From Litoditis marina (taxonomy: Eukaryota; Nematoda; Chromadorea; Rhabditida; Rhabditidae), in NCBI GenBank assembly GCA_964036275.1, contig OZ038433.1, positions 6,799,048-6,863,047 on the forward strand: 64,000 nt of DNA, given 5' to 3'. Made by a program: the position numbers and the translations under genes. Shown piece after piece: positions 41,901 through 53,538 of this stretch; position 1 is the first letter of the stretch; the number at the start of each line of letters is the position of its first letter. The notes beneath the pieces are model-generated. The model was not told the origin of the DNA. It ran no database searches and saw nothing but the letters and a program-made list of their open reading frames with translations.

Positions 41901-44900
41901 GTGCCAGTGGTATTTGACCTTCACTTGTCTTTTCTCAATTTTCCGAGTTCTGGTGGTATTTGAATTTGACCTTCTTAAGTTACCCCAATGTATGTTTGCA
42001 GTTCGTCTGGATGTGGATGAGAAGATCAGTGATCGTCTGTCGATGGTCTTCGGCCTCCTGCGTGCCGACGACAAGTTGCCAGCGCTCATTCAAATTTGCC
42101 GCCAAATGAACGACGAAAAGAAGCAGACGGTCGTCTTCTGCGCCACCATGAAACACGTCGAGTACGTTACCGTATACACGTTTACCGTAGCATGCTAACT
42201 AGGGAATATTACTTCTCGACTCATAAAAGCGAATAATCGACTAGTTTTCCCTCGACTTTGTTGTCGGTTTCTATCTCTATCGAAACAAAATAGTTTGACC
42301 TTCATATTTGAGTTTCTGCCACACTACGCATTTGAAAACAGGTTTCCAGTGTGACTCAGGTCAATATCAAAGTAAGTTGGTACCTCCGAAATAATATGTA
42401 CTGTTACAGTTCTTAATTGTTTCTTAATGCTCTCTGTCTTTCCAGATATATAGTCTCCGTTCTCAACCGCGCCGGAATCGATACATCGTTCATCTACAGT
42501 CAGCTGGACGCTACGGCGAGAAAAATGAATATCGCCAAGTTAGTTTCAGATTGGACCTCGCTAGTTTTTCAGTTCAAACTGCTTCTGACGTGACTGCGTC
42601 TGCCTGTCTCGCTATTTCAAAATTTCACGAAAACCATACTTAGTTTCATAGCCAACGTGTTAAACGATCTTTGTGACTTGTCATCATATCTTTTACTCAC
42701 TTTCTATTTCCAGGTTCCGTGATAAGCAGAATAACATCCTTGTGGTAACTGATGTTGCTGCCAGAGGAGTAGATATTCCATTGTTAGATACGGTATGTTG
42801 TTTCATGGAGATCATGATCACTCGGCAGTAGGGTGCGAATGTTCTTTAAAAATTTAAAAAGAAACCAGTTTCTCTAACTAAATTTGCAAATCAAAAAAAT
42901 TATGTTGGAAAGACCGAATTTGCCCAAGTTTAGCAAAAGATATACTCGTTGGTCAAATTTCGGTGACAATCCAGGCTAGTTTGTCAGGGGGTGATGATGA
43001 TCACAAGACCGGTTAACGTTTTTCTAGTAAAATATCGTTTAGCTGAACTGTCGGACAGAGAGAGATGATACATGAGATCTGACTTACTCGTTTGCGAAAT
43101 CGTATCTCGCCTATTCACATCCCCGTGTCATCCGGGGATTCTGAATGTCTCTCTTCTATACATCGGTTGTTTAGGTGATCAACCTCCACTTCCCGCCCAA
43201 GGCGAAACTGTACGTGCATCGTGTGGGTCGTGTGGCGCGTGCCGGTCGATGTGGTACCGCCATTTCGCTGGTCGCCCCGGACGAGCTGTCCTATCTGGCC
43301 GATTTGTTCCTTTTCCTGGGAAAACCTATCAATTTCGCCAAGGATGGAGATAAATATGACGGTCAGCAGCGAACGCTTACAGCTCCGTAATCTGCCTGTG
43401 ATTTTGGTTAATTGAAGTTAAAGATAAAAGTGAAAATGGCTAGATCTCTATCTTAAAAAGAAATTGTGCTTCGTCACTAGAAAATGCTCGTTTTCTCGCA
43501 AGCCTGGAAAGCAGATAGATTTTTAGGGAATGCTTCATTTTTTATGATTGTTTTATCTGTTGTGGTCCAGTGACATAATCACAAAATGATGCAATCCAAG
43601 ACTCAACGGTAGTTAATCTGATTGCTTGAGTTGTTTTCAGAACGAACAACGCTGCTGGGCCGCGTACCGGAGAGTTTGATTGGTTTGGAGACGGAGTTTG
43701 TTCATTCAATCCACGACAATAACACTGATCTGGTAGGCACAAGGCACTCCATTCTTTGCTTGTTGGTTAATTGGGATTTTATTTTGTGAATAGTGGGACA
43801 GTTAGGCAAAACATGGGCAATATTGGCTTGTGAATTCGGCCATCCGACGTCAGCATAAAATGCGTCCATTCCAGTTGGATCTGAAGCAAAAGTCGATGAA
43901 TGCAATGTTGAAGTTTGTACGCACCCGACCCCCGCCATCAGCTGAGTCGGCAAGGAGAGTAAAGGAAGAGCTCAGGTGGGTGGAGCAACGAATACAAGTG
44001 GAAATAGAATGTAATATTCATTGAACAAAATATTCAAAAGGAGCGTATTGATACAGAATGAGAAGTGAGGACGAAGGTTAGTCAGCGGTCATCCCAGAGT
44101 AAGTTAAGATGCAAAGGACGTATAGTCAATTAACAGTTTTTTTTGGAAATTCTACAAGACATATTTCTCACCACACTTTGCTGATCAGGGCATTCCGAGC
44201 ACCGCGGTGATATGGCCCATCTGCCATCTCTTGAAAGAATAACGCAAAAGTAACTTTTGCAAATATAAAATATAACGGTGCACCATTGCAATATGTTCAC
44301 TGTTCTGGGTTGTGAATATGAGTTTTCGCTTCAACATAATTTGATTGTTCAGGATGAAGGCGATCGAGTGTTCTGCGCATCCGTTCCTTCGTATCGAGGG
44401 CGACCAACAACAGTACGATATTCTCAACCAATTGGCCAATTACAAGAGCCAGGCGGTCAGTTTTGCAGTTCCTATAAAATGTCTATTCTGTTCAATACGT
44501 GATGTTGAAAGTTTAATTGTGTCGAATATGTGAACTAGTGATATTCCGGACCACAGCGGCAGAAAATCCAGGAAACGTCCCATCGAGTAGGCGATTAGGG
44601 TTATTTCGGATCCCGTGAACTTTCAATGCCGTGAGCAAACCCCGGTGATGTTGTTCGAAGAAAAAGGCTATGTTTACGCCGAAAACGAGATGACTTGTCT
44701 ATTTTTGATGCAAAACCATTCATATCTACGTTTTGCAATCTGAAAACGAAGTATTTTTTCTTTTTTGTCGAATAGTCAGACCTTACTGGTGTGTGGCCGT
44801 GAGTGGACGGTCCTTGGATCGAAATAGGAAAAATGGACGACCCGTGGTCGGACGTTCGTTCACGACCTTCACTCGCAAGAATCACGAAAGTTTTTAATTA

Positions 44901-47661
44901 CTGTTAAGTCACATTTTACTGGCATTATCTCAGACTCCGCGCTGAACTCGGAAGTATACCACCATAACCTATAGATTTTTTCAGACCATCTTCGAGCTCA
45001 ACGTATCCAGCAAGGCTCGCTCGGTGCTGGTCATGAAGGAAAAACGTAAGATGCACGAGGGACATATCAGGGATACGAAAGAAATGAAGGTAACTTGTTG
45101 AATAGCAAGCAGGCGAAATCTCTTCAATACAATTATTAATTTTTTATCAAGAATACGTACGGTTCTGAAGTTCTGGTCAAACAAAAAGTTTTGTTATAAC
45201 AATAACTACTGCAACCCTCTCGCTTTTCAAATTCATTGTTTCCAACTATTTATAAGAAATGCATACGGACAAATGAGGTATGGGTTATTAGGTTACCGAA
45301 AAAGGGTTTCTCAGGAAGATTTTCGGTTCGTACTAGCGACACCACTGATGTAGTTTTTCGTTCAGCTTGTATATTCCAGGAAAAGGAGAAGGCTTTGTCC
45401 AGCAAAGATGAAGAGAAGGAGGCTGAACGAGTGGAAATGGACGTAGATCAGGCTAATGACGACGAACTGGTTAGTGCCTATAGTTTCTTCGGATATTACC
45501 AATATTCCAGAATGATGTAGTCTAAAGTTGTAATGTCTTCAGGCGTCCGTCTTCAAAGAAGTTATTCGACCTGGTAAATCTTCCAACAAGATTGACCGAA
45601 CGGAACAGAGGAAACGCGAGAAGGTTTGCTTTTTCGTGTTTTTTAAAGATTTTTTTTGAAGTCCGGGGAAGGGCGCTTCTGAACAGATTTCATTTTTTTA
45701 GCGGTGTTGTGTAGATGTGAACACACTTCAGTGAAGTCAAAATTTTTCTTGAAATAGGAACGCGCTGCACCATAAAACTAAAGTCAGCTCAGCTACATTT
45801 CTCTGCATTTTTTCGAGAAAAACACTTTTTTCTTGCTCGTGTTTCGATAATCGTCCGGCTATTTTCGAGCCGGAGAGTTGATTGATAATAGGAAAGCATG
45901 CTATTTCGTTTCTCATGAAATTTTTTATTGTTATATTTATTTTACAGGAACGTCATTTCGTTTCGTACACTCCGGCCGATTATGCCTCTGAGAGTCAGTT
46001 GGCCCTTACCAAAGTGGACTTTGCCCGTCAGGCTGAGGGAGTGGCAGTCGAGATTATAGCTGACGACGATAAGGGAATGCACAGACAGGGACACACCAAG
46101 AAGTGGTACGTATCTTCTCGCTCTTCATGAAATAAAACAAATCACGAAAAAATGTACGGCCTCATCACCCTCGTGACCGTATTAATCAGAAACATTTCCA
46201 CCTGTCAGGAGAAAAAAACTTAACCAAAGTTGCGCTTTCGGGAGCCCGATAGTTGACGACGACTCGAGCTCAACACGAATCCACACGTATTCTCGTGCAG
46301 TGTACAGTAAACAACAATAGTTTATTATGAAATCAGAATAGGTTCAATTATACTAATAGTTAATAAGTATAGTGTAATAGTACATGAACATATGCAGTCT
46401 TTCAGGGATCGTAAACTGAAACGTTACGTGGGGGCGTCGGGAGACGACCCGTCGAATAAGCGTATTCGAACGGAAGACGGAACATGGCTGCCGGCCTCCT
46501 ACAAGACGGGTCGATACGAGGAATGGAAGAAGGGGCAGAAGATTGCATTCAAAAAGGTGGGCACGCTGGTTAGAGAGTTATTTAGAATTTAAATTTTTCC
46601 ATTCAGGTCGTGCCTCGTGCAATTTAAGGCCAGCGTAGCGTTATAAGCTCAAACATATTTAAAAAGTGTTGGGAACTAAATTGAATTAAATTGGGTTCCT
46701 ATCACATTTCGCCGTGTTCGAGTTAAGTGTTTAAGATCGTCTATTGATCGAATTTTTCAGAAGGATGAGGATGGCGACGGAGATGACGGAGAACAGATGT
46801 CGAGAGGAGATCCGAACAAGAGAGGCAAATGGGGCAAGCAGGGCGGATCCAAGAAGGTTAGATAATACCATAATAGCTTGCAACTAATGGAAGCAGTTGT
46901 ATACTATGTATGTCTCACTACAGGTTAACTTTATTTGTGTGTCTTCTTTGAACGAGTTCAAATTAGCGCAAAATTAGATCATTAGCTCTGAAAGGAGGCC
47001 ATTTTTTTCCACAAGGAACCTGGTATTTTGTTAACCCTAACAGGTAACCTGGGTTACGGTAACCTGGGTTACCTGGTTAACCCTTTTGTTAGCCCATTTG
47101 TAACCTTTTTTTACAATGTTATTTCGGAGAAATTGGGGGTTACCAAGTGGTTAACAAAAGGGTTAACCAGGGAACCCGGTTAATGGTTAACTGCTTGGGT
47201 GAACGAAGTACCAGGTTAATCAAAGAATTCGCTCTGAAAGGAAGGGTTCCGTGAACTTCCATTGACGTGTATGTGTACACACTATTGTTTAGTTTTTATG
47301 GTTGATAGTGAAAACCTGCATACCAATTGCTAGGTGGTTTGTTCTGATCTGAATTAGCAAAATGTAGTATAATCATGTTGTAATAGGGTGTGATGTGGAT
47401 TCTGACTTACCGACTTACCGTCTATTATATATTTTTCAGGGACCTCGTTCCGAGTTGAAGAACTTGGATCAGATCAAGAGCTCTCGCAACAAGCAGAGTC
47501 GTCTACAGGACTACATGGAGCATCGACGAAGTGAGAACATAAAGAAGAAAGCTGGTGGAAAGCCGACTCGCGGTGGTGGTGGTGGTGGTCGAGGCGGCGG
47601 CGGCCGTGGAGGTGGTTCCCGCGGTGGTGGAATGAGCAGAGGAGGTCGCGGCCGAAGATAA
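38979..47661 (+). CDS. DDX54: DEAD-box RNA helicase DDX54/Dbp10
   Basis: Exons: 38979-39072, 39465-39529, 39955-40146, 40526-40617, 40855-40984, 41589-41697, 42002-42161, 42446-42538, 42714-42792, 43175-43361, 43641-43732, 43854-43975, 44353-44455, 44985-45089, 45380-45469, 45543-45623, 45948-46105, 46406-46556, 46761-46856 and 47440-47661 (TAA). About 806 aa; human DDX54 is about 880. Motifs: PTPIQ (Q motif), SRTGSGKT (70-77), [12 protein letters not shown] (152-155), DEAD (176-179), SAT (207-209), [12 protein letters not shown] (323-334) and [11 protein letters not shown] (353-363). The DBP10 C-terminal region follows (SRPAPS-like [22 protein letters not shown]), then a Gly/Arg-rich tail. 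It acts in the nucleolus in 60S ribosome maturation (family knowledge). An in-frame ATG at 38940 is an alternative start. The acceptor at 43853 is weak; one at 43805 would add 16 residues. Confidence 0.93.
41315..41367. repeat. Poly-C/poly-G hairpin in DDX54 intron
   Basis: ATCACC followed by a C run (to 41334), then ATTTTGTATTGT, then a G run (41347-41362) and GGTGAT. The two sides are reverse complements and form a long GC hairpin. Shorter G and C runs flank it between about 41170 and 41460. Confidence 0.85.
47013..47220. mobile_element. GGTTAACC-rich foldback element in DDX54 intron
   Basis: CCTGGTTAACCCTTTTGTTA at about 47073-47092 has a perfect inverted copy at 47151-47170, and outer AACCTGGTA/TACCAGGTT extend the arms. 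GCTCTGAAAGGA occurs as a direct repeat on both sides (46985-46996 and 47231-47242), possibly a target-site duplication or older repeat. Non-coding. Confidence 0.65.
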
Positions 47662-48204
47662 TCATTCACACTGTTTTCGATGTTTACATGTTTACTGCGG
47701 TCATTTCTAACCGAACAAGATTGTTACATGTTCCTGTTCGACGATGATATTCTGATTAGTGAACAAAACAACTACATGTTTCACCTATACGTTGACCGCA
47801 GACATGTAGGAATCTTTCTTCTTGTTCAGGTGATAACTGTGAGATCACGTGTCTTTGTTATTCAATATTGCTCTTTCAGTAGTGTGGTACTTGATCATTG
47901 TCGCTCGTTGGCAGAATTCTGTTGTGTTTTATCCTATTCATTCTTCTTCCTTATAATGTTTTGTTATCGTCTTGTTCATTTGTTAATTTACAATTTCTTG
48001 TTGATCGCGGTGTTCGTTGTTTGTTGAGTCGTAAAGCGTTGTTATTTCAAAGAGTATCACTGGGAAAATGAATATATCTCCTTTGTTTTCTGGTGTACAT
48101 TATAATATATCAAAAGGTTTGGTGTGTATGTGTATGGTCCTTTTTTTGCGAATTGCGCTGATGCTAGTTCGACTTAGCTGGTCGACAATATGTGGCTATG
48201 AAGC
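47662..48204. other. DDX54 to PCNA intergenic region
   Basis: DDX54 3' UTR and T-rich sequence. No canonical AATAAA seen; AATATA at about 48070 is a possible weak signal. A 115-codon frame at 47680-48027 is rich in Phe, Leu and Cys with no domain, and I do not call it. Confidence 0.5.
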
Positions 48205-48313
48205 GTGACCCAATCACAAATTTCGCGCAATTGCGAAAGCCCGCCAAAATTTGAATTGAATGCCAAAATTGGGCGCGAAAATCTCCCTCATTCTCCATTC
48301 ACTTTTTGATTGG
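48205..48313 (+). promoter_or_regulatory. PCNA promoter: E2F-like sites and CCAAT boxes
   Basis: Three matches to the E2F consensus lie within 60 bases: TTTCGCGCAA (48221-48230), CCCGCCAAAA (48240-48249, reverse of TTTTGGCGGG) and GGGCGCGAAA (48271-48280, reverse of TTTCGCGCCC). A CCAAT box lies at 48210-48214 and an inverted one (ATTGG) at 48309-48313. They are about 120-225 bases upstream of the PCNA ATG. PCNA is a classic E2F target in animals, so S-phase control is likely (inference). Confidence 0.7.
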
Positions 48314-48433
48314 TAGTGCGACCTGTGTTGCCTTCTTGGGATGTTCTTGCTCTTGATGCTTTTTTTGTCGTTTTTCTCTTTATTTTCGCTTTAGTGAAGG
48401 TTTTTTGCAGATCCACTTCTAACCCAACTAGTA

Positions 48434-50761
48434 ATGTTCGAGGCTAAACTAGCTAACGCTTCTCTTTTGAAAAAGATTGTCGAATCCATCAAGGTGAGTC
48501 ATCATTCTACATTCATCTTTCATGAAATGAAAGTTTGTTGAGTGGTTTTCCCAGTGTAAATATTTTATAAAACTGGGAAGGTAAATTCAGGTAATCCTAT
48601 CAAAAATGCTCGATTCCAGTGGGAATAAAATATCGACGTAGGGTTCTGAAACGTTTCAGCTTATACGTTCATGTGATCATGTGTGCGTTGTGTTGAATGC
48701 ATGTTAACGCGCCATGATTCGTTGTAGTTTGATTTCAGAGGTTATTATTCGGATTTTCAGGATCTCGTTACTGATGCTCCTTTCGATTGCTCAGAGTCTG
48801 CTATGTGCCTCCAGGCTATGGACTCCTCCCACGTTGCACTCGTTTCTCTGAAGATGGAGGTTGGTTAGAAGCCCAGGTTGACTAAATTATCAACTGTACT
48901 CCAGATAAGAACTTTTTTATTGATGATTCTAGAATTATGCAACTTTGGAAGGCTAGCTCCTCATTCGTACATGAGGTCATAAGGCTATTAGACGTATCCT
49001 ACCTATGGGGAATGGAGCCATGCAGTTTATCACTACTGAATAGCGACGGTTTCTAACGTTCCAAAATGTATTTCCCAAAACAGGCTGCGTTATCTTCGAC
49101 TCTAACTACATTTTCTAGGTTGGTCTGTTCGATACCTACCGGTGTGATCGTACCATCAACCTCGGCATCTCGTTGGCCAACATGCTGAAGGCACTTCGCT
49201 GCGCCAACAATGACGACACCTGCATGATCAAGTACGAGGAGAATGAGGGAGACAGCATTACATTCTGCTTCTCCGATCCCAAGAAGGACAAGACTCAGGT
49301 AAACAGGACAGGCGTGACCGCAACTTTCGAAAGATTTATCCGGGGCAACATAAGCAACATTTTTTTTGGTAGATTCTATTTTTTAGATGCGATATAGCAC
49401 GCATTTTTTTGGAGGGTTTTGAGGTACTATGTTTCTAATTTAGTTTAGCATCAATGTGTAGGACAAGACCAGGTAATAGTATTATGTTTACGAGTACGAT
49501 TGTTTCGTATTCCTTCTGGGATATCCTGTCCGGTTGGTAAAGTTTTTTTCCGTTTCGGCCGGCATATAATATGTTTTCAGGAGGTCACCGTAAAAATGAT
49601 GGACATCGACAGCGAGCACCTGGGAATTCCTGACCAGGAATACTCGGTCGTGTGCGAGTTGCCTTCTAGCGAGTTCCAGAAGACATGCAAGGATCTCTCC
49701 ATGTTCAGTGACTCCATCAACATCACTGCCACCAAGGTTGGATTGATGTGTTGTTTTTGGTCAATCAGGTCTAGCTCGGGTCGTCTGTTAGGGAAAGTAG
49801 TACTTTGAAAGTGGGCTTCCAAAATTAAATTTAAGTTAAGATGGAAGTCAAAGGTTGCTGTTGATGAAAGGTTTCATAAAATTCCATTAGTTAATGTCAA
49901 TACAAACATAACCTCGCTTAAGGTGAAAATAGTCCTGTTTTTCCGGGAATATTCATTACTTTTCGGCCAATAGAAGATTTTCAGGGGTTTCCGTCGTTAT
50001 TTCATTTTTCTTGACTTAGTTGTTGCTCGTTTTTAGGCCGGAATCATCTTTACTGGAAAGGGTGAATCGGGACAATCTGTTGTGCAATATGCGTCTGGCG
50101 GTGACGCCGACAACGAGAAGGAGGTTTGTTCCAATACAATAAATCAATATTGTGCTCTGTCCAACGGTATCTAATTGTTCATCTTATATTTTTTGTATAA
50201 ATGGACCATGGAAGTGTTTATCATGGGGGTGTTGTAGTTTTTGATTCTTGATATTCAAACCTTTACGTATACAACCAGGAGGAGATCGACTAATCAACTC
50301 GCTCTCTTATGTGTCTTGTTTGTTTCAGTCTGTGACAGTGGAAGTACGTGACCCGGTCAACGTGAACTTCTCCATCAAGTACATGAACCAGTTCACGAAG
50401 GCTTCTTCTCTCTCCGATCGCGTGCGAATCTCGCTCTGCAATGAAGTTCCCGTCGTTATTGAGTACGTTTTTGATTTTTATATATTTACGGCACTCTAAT
50501 TGATTTGTAATGTTCATGAGCAATTGAAGAATTTTATGTATTCATACGCAGTGAGTGAGCAGGAGCATTGTCAACTTTTGGAAATGGCAAACACGAACTA
50601 GACACTAGTTTCGAATAATTATCAGCAAGAAACAAACAAAAATGAACATGATTCACTAGCAACTTATATATTAAAACGTGTTCAGGTATCCTATCGAGCA
50701 GAATGGCTACTTGCGTTTCTACCTGGCCCCCAAGATTGACGATGAAGACAATATGGACTAA
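48434..50761 (+). CDS. PCNA: Proliferating cell nuclear antigen (sliding clamp)
   Basis: Seven exons: 48434-48493, 48761-48859, 49119-49298, 49581-49736, 50037-50123, 50329-50462 and 50686-50761 (TAA). 263 aa; human PCNA is 261. It encircles DNA as a homotrimer and tethers polymerase delta and many repair proteins. Visible hallmarks: MFEAKL start, [17 protein letters not shown], the interdomain connector loop LGIPDQEYS (PIP-box binding), [14 protein letters not shown] at the C-terminus. Introns are 156-564 bp with TTTYAG ends. The ATG lies 24 bases after a TTTTTTGCAG acceptor at 48410, suggesting a 5' UTR intron or a trans-splice site. The C-terminus ends DEDNMD, slightly different from vertebrates. 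Confidence 0.96.
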
Positions 50762-50899
50762 TCTGTACCATTCCAAGCTCTGTCAAATGCCCCTAACATT
50801 GTCATTTTATCCGGCTATAATCAATTTATTATCGAGTGAATATACTTTGTCTATTGAATACGTTTTTGTTCTACTTTCTCAGTTTGTCATGCTTACTCG

Positions 50900-50905
50900 A
50901 ATAAA
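50900..50905 (+). promoter_or_regulatory. PCNA poly(A) signal
   Basis: AATAAA 139 bases after the PCNA stop. The tRNA-Tyr array begins about 90 bases further on. Confidence 0.7.
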
Positions 50906-51017
50906 GTTTGATCTCAAGTGCGTGCTTTTTTCTCTTCGTATTTGTTGAGTGAGCCAACATTGGGCTATAGCTAACGGAGGAAATTAATATTGTTGAAAAA
51001 AATAAAATGCAAAACAT

Positions 51018-51054
51018 TCCGTCGAACCGGATTCGAACCAGTGACCTAAGGATA
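51018..51054 (-). pseudogene. tRNA-Tyr fragment (3' half only)
   Basis: The outermost left copy keeps the acceptor 3' strand and T arm, then jumps at GGATA directly to the unit-end text ACACTTTAAGCCC. The anticodon, D arm and upstream spacer are deleted. It marks the ragged edge of the array. Confidence 0.9.
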
Positions 51055-51216
51055 ACACTTTAAGCCCGAAGTTTATGGTTTATGGCAATGTTTATTCAAC
51101 ATTTGAAAGGTAAAATATGACTCACCAACAGTCTATTACACTGTTTCTGTGTAAGGACATGGGAACAAAGTGATAATTTTATTATTTTCAAATTTTGCAA
51201 ATAAAATGCAAAACAT

Positions 51217-51298
51217 TCCGTCGAACCGGATTCGAACTAGTGACCTAAGGATATCTGCGACTCTACAGCCTCCGCTCTACCAACTGAGCTATCGACGG
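51217..51298 (-). pseudogene. tRNA-Tyr(GTA), damaged copy
   Basis: One base is missing in the anticodon stem (GAGGCTGTAG instead of GAGGACTGTAG, position 31), and there is a T-stem substitution (ACTAG for ACTGG). The 5' leader also lacks one base. Probably non-functional. Confidence 0.85.
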
Positions 51299-51662
51299 AC
51301 CGAAAGCTTCCCTTCTCCCGTGGACACTATTCGCTGCCAATAGATAGTGTTGAGTGCGCCACCAAGCTAAAAACACGGCGGTCTATACAGCCAGAAAGTG
51401 AGAACCGCTCGAAACACACTTACTGTTCAACCATATGAATTTCCTCCGTATTGTTTAGGTACTTAGAGAAGTAGTTATTGAAAAAAATAGAATCAAAATT
51501 ACACTTTAAGCCCGAAGTTTATGGTTTATGGCAATGTTTATTCAACATTTGAAAGGTAAAATATGACTCACCAACAGTCTAATACACTGTTTCTGTGTAA
51601 GGACATGAGAACAAAGTGATTATTTTATTATTTTCAAATTTTGCAAATAAAATGCAAAACAT

Positions 51663-51745
51663 TCCGTCGAACCGGATTCAAACCAGTGACCTAAGGATAT
51701 CTGCGACTCTACAGTCCTCCGCTCTACCAACTGAGCTATCGACGG
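51663..51745 (-). pseudogene. tRNA-Tyr(GTA), B-box mutant copy
   Basis: Full length, but the invariant C56 is T (GGTTTGAATCC instead of GGTTCGAATCC). This should weaken the pol III B box and the T-loop fold. Confidence 0.75.
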
Positions 51746-52110
51746 ACCGAAAGCGTTCCCTTCTCCCGTGGACACTATTCGCTGCCAATAGATAGTGTTG
51801 AGTGCGCCACCAAGCTAAAAACACGGCGGTCTATACAGCCAGAAAGTGAGAACCGCTCGAAACACACTTACTGTTCAACCATATGAATTTCCTCCGTATT
51901 GTTTAGGTACTCAGAGAAGTAGTTATTGAAAAAAATAGAATCAAAATTACACTTTAAGCCCGAAGTTTATGGTTTATGGCAATGTTTATTCAACATTTGA
52001 AAGGTAAAATAAGACTCACCAACAGTCTATTACACTGTTTCTGTGTAAGGACATGGGAACAAAGTGATAATTTTATTATTTTCAAATTTTGCAAATAAAA
52101 TGCATAACAT

Positions 52111-52193
52111 TCCGTCGAACCGGATTCGAACCAGTGACCTAAGGATATCTGCGACTCTACAGTCCTCCGCTCTACCAACTGAGCTATCGACGG
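52111..52193 (-). tRNA. tRNA-Tyr(GTA) with 10-nt intron
   Basis: Reference copy. The gene is 83 bases: 73 mature plus an intron. Acceptor CCGTCGA/TCGACGG, discriminator A, D arm GCTCAGTTGGTAGAGC, anticodon loop CTGTAGA and B box GGTTCGAATCC are all intact. The intron AGTCGCAGAT follows position 37, the canonical site, and its CAG can pair with CUG of the anticodon loop. No CCA is encoded. The proximal TTTT terminator is mutated (GTTATG), but CATTTTATTT follows 8 bases later. Confidence 0.97.
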
Positions 52194-52559
52194 ACCGAAA
52201 GCGTTCCCTTCTCCCGTGGACACTATTCGCTGCCAATAGATAGTGTTGAGTGCGCCACCAAGCTAAAAACACGGCGGTCTATACAGCCAGAAAGTGAGAA
52301 CCGCTCGAAACACACTTACTGTTCAACCATATGAATTTTCTCCGTATTGTTTAGGTACTTAGAGAAGTAGTTATTGAAAAAAAATAGAATCAAAATTACA
52401 CTCTAAGCCCGAAGTTTATGGTTTATGGCAATGTTTATTCAACATTTGAAAGGTAAAATATGACTCACCAACAGTCTATTACACTGTTTCTGTGTAAGGA
52501 CATGGGAACAAAGTGATAATTTTATTATTTTCAAATTTTGCAAATAAAATGCATAACAT

Positions 52560-52642
52560 TCCGTCGAACCGGATTCGAACCAGTGACCTAAGGATATCTG
52601 CGACTCTACAGTCCTCCGCTCTACCAACTGAGCTATCGACGG
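52560..52642 (-). tRNA. tRNA-Tyr(GTA)
   Basis: Same body as the copy at 52111. Proximal TTTT terminator also lost (GTTATG). Leader variant GCGTACACTT on the plus strand. Confidence 0.96.
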
Positions 52643-53007
52643 ACCGAAAGCGTACACTTCTCCCGTGGACACTATTCGCTGCCAATAGATAGTGTTGAGT
52701 GCGCCACCAAGCTAAAAACACGGCGGTCTATACAGCCAGAAAGTGAGAACCGCTCGAAACACACTTACTGTTCAACCATATGAATTTCCTCCGTATTGTT
52801 TAGGTACTTAGAGAAGTAGTTATTGAAAAAAATAGAATCAACATTACACTTTAAGCCCGAAGTTTATGGTTTATGGCAATGTTTATTCAACATTTGAAAG
52901 GTAAAATATGACTCACCAACAGTCTATTACACTGTTTCTGTGTAAGGACATGGGAACAAAGTGATAATTTTATTATTTTCAAATTTTGCAAATAAAATGC
53001 ATAACAT

Positions 53008-53090
53008 TCCGTCGAACCGGATTCGAACCAGTGACCTAAGGATATCTGCGACTCTACAGTCCTCCGCTCTACCAACTGAGCTATCGACGG
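53008..53090 (-). tRNA. tRNA-Tyr(GTA)
   Basis: Intact body. Third and last copy with the GTTATG terminator change; leader GCGTACACTT. Confidence 0.96.
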
Positions 53091-53455
53091 ACCGAAAGCG
53101 TACACTTCTCCCGTGGACACTATTCGCTGCCAATAGATAGTGTTGAGTGCGCCACCAAGCTAAAAACACGGCGGTCTATACAGCCAGAAAGTGAGAACCG
53201 CTCGAAACACACTTACTGTTCAACCATATGAATTTCCTCCGTATTGTTTAGGTACTTAGAGAAGTAGTTATTGAAAAAAATAGAATCAAAATTACACTTT
53301 AAGCCCGAAGTTTATGGTTTATGGCAATGTTTATTCAACATTTGAAAGGTAAAATATGACTCACCAACAGTCTATTACACTGTTTCTGTGTAAGGACATG
53401 GGAACAAAGTGATAATTTTATTATTTTCAAATTTTGCAAATGAAATGCAAAACAT

Positions 53456-53538
53456 TCCGTCGAACCGGATTCGAACCAGTGACCTAAGGATATCTGCGAC
53501 TCTACAGTCCTCCGCTCTACCAACTGAGCTATCGACGG
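53456..53538 (-). tRNA. tRNA-Tyr(GTA)
   Basis: Intact body; proximal terminator TTTT present. Trailer variant CAAATGAAATG. Confidence 0.96.

Noticed and set aside
47680..48027. 115-codon hydrophobic frame downstream of DDX54
   Set aside because: It is T-rich 3' UTR or intergenic sequence, with no domain, splice signals or codon pattern to support it.
50962..50975. ACGGAGGAAATT left of the tRNA array as an inverted copy of unit text (AATTTCCTCCGT)
   Set aside because: It is only 12 bases; I cannot exclude chance, and no longer inverted homology flanks it.
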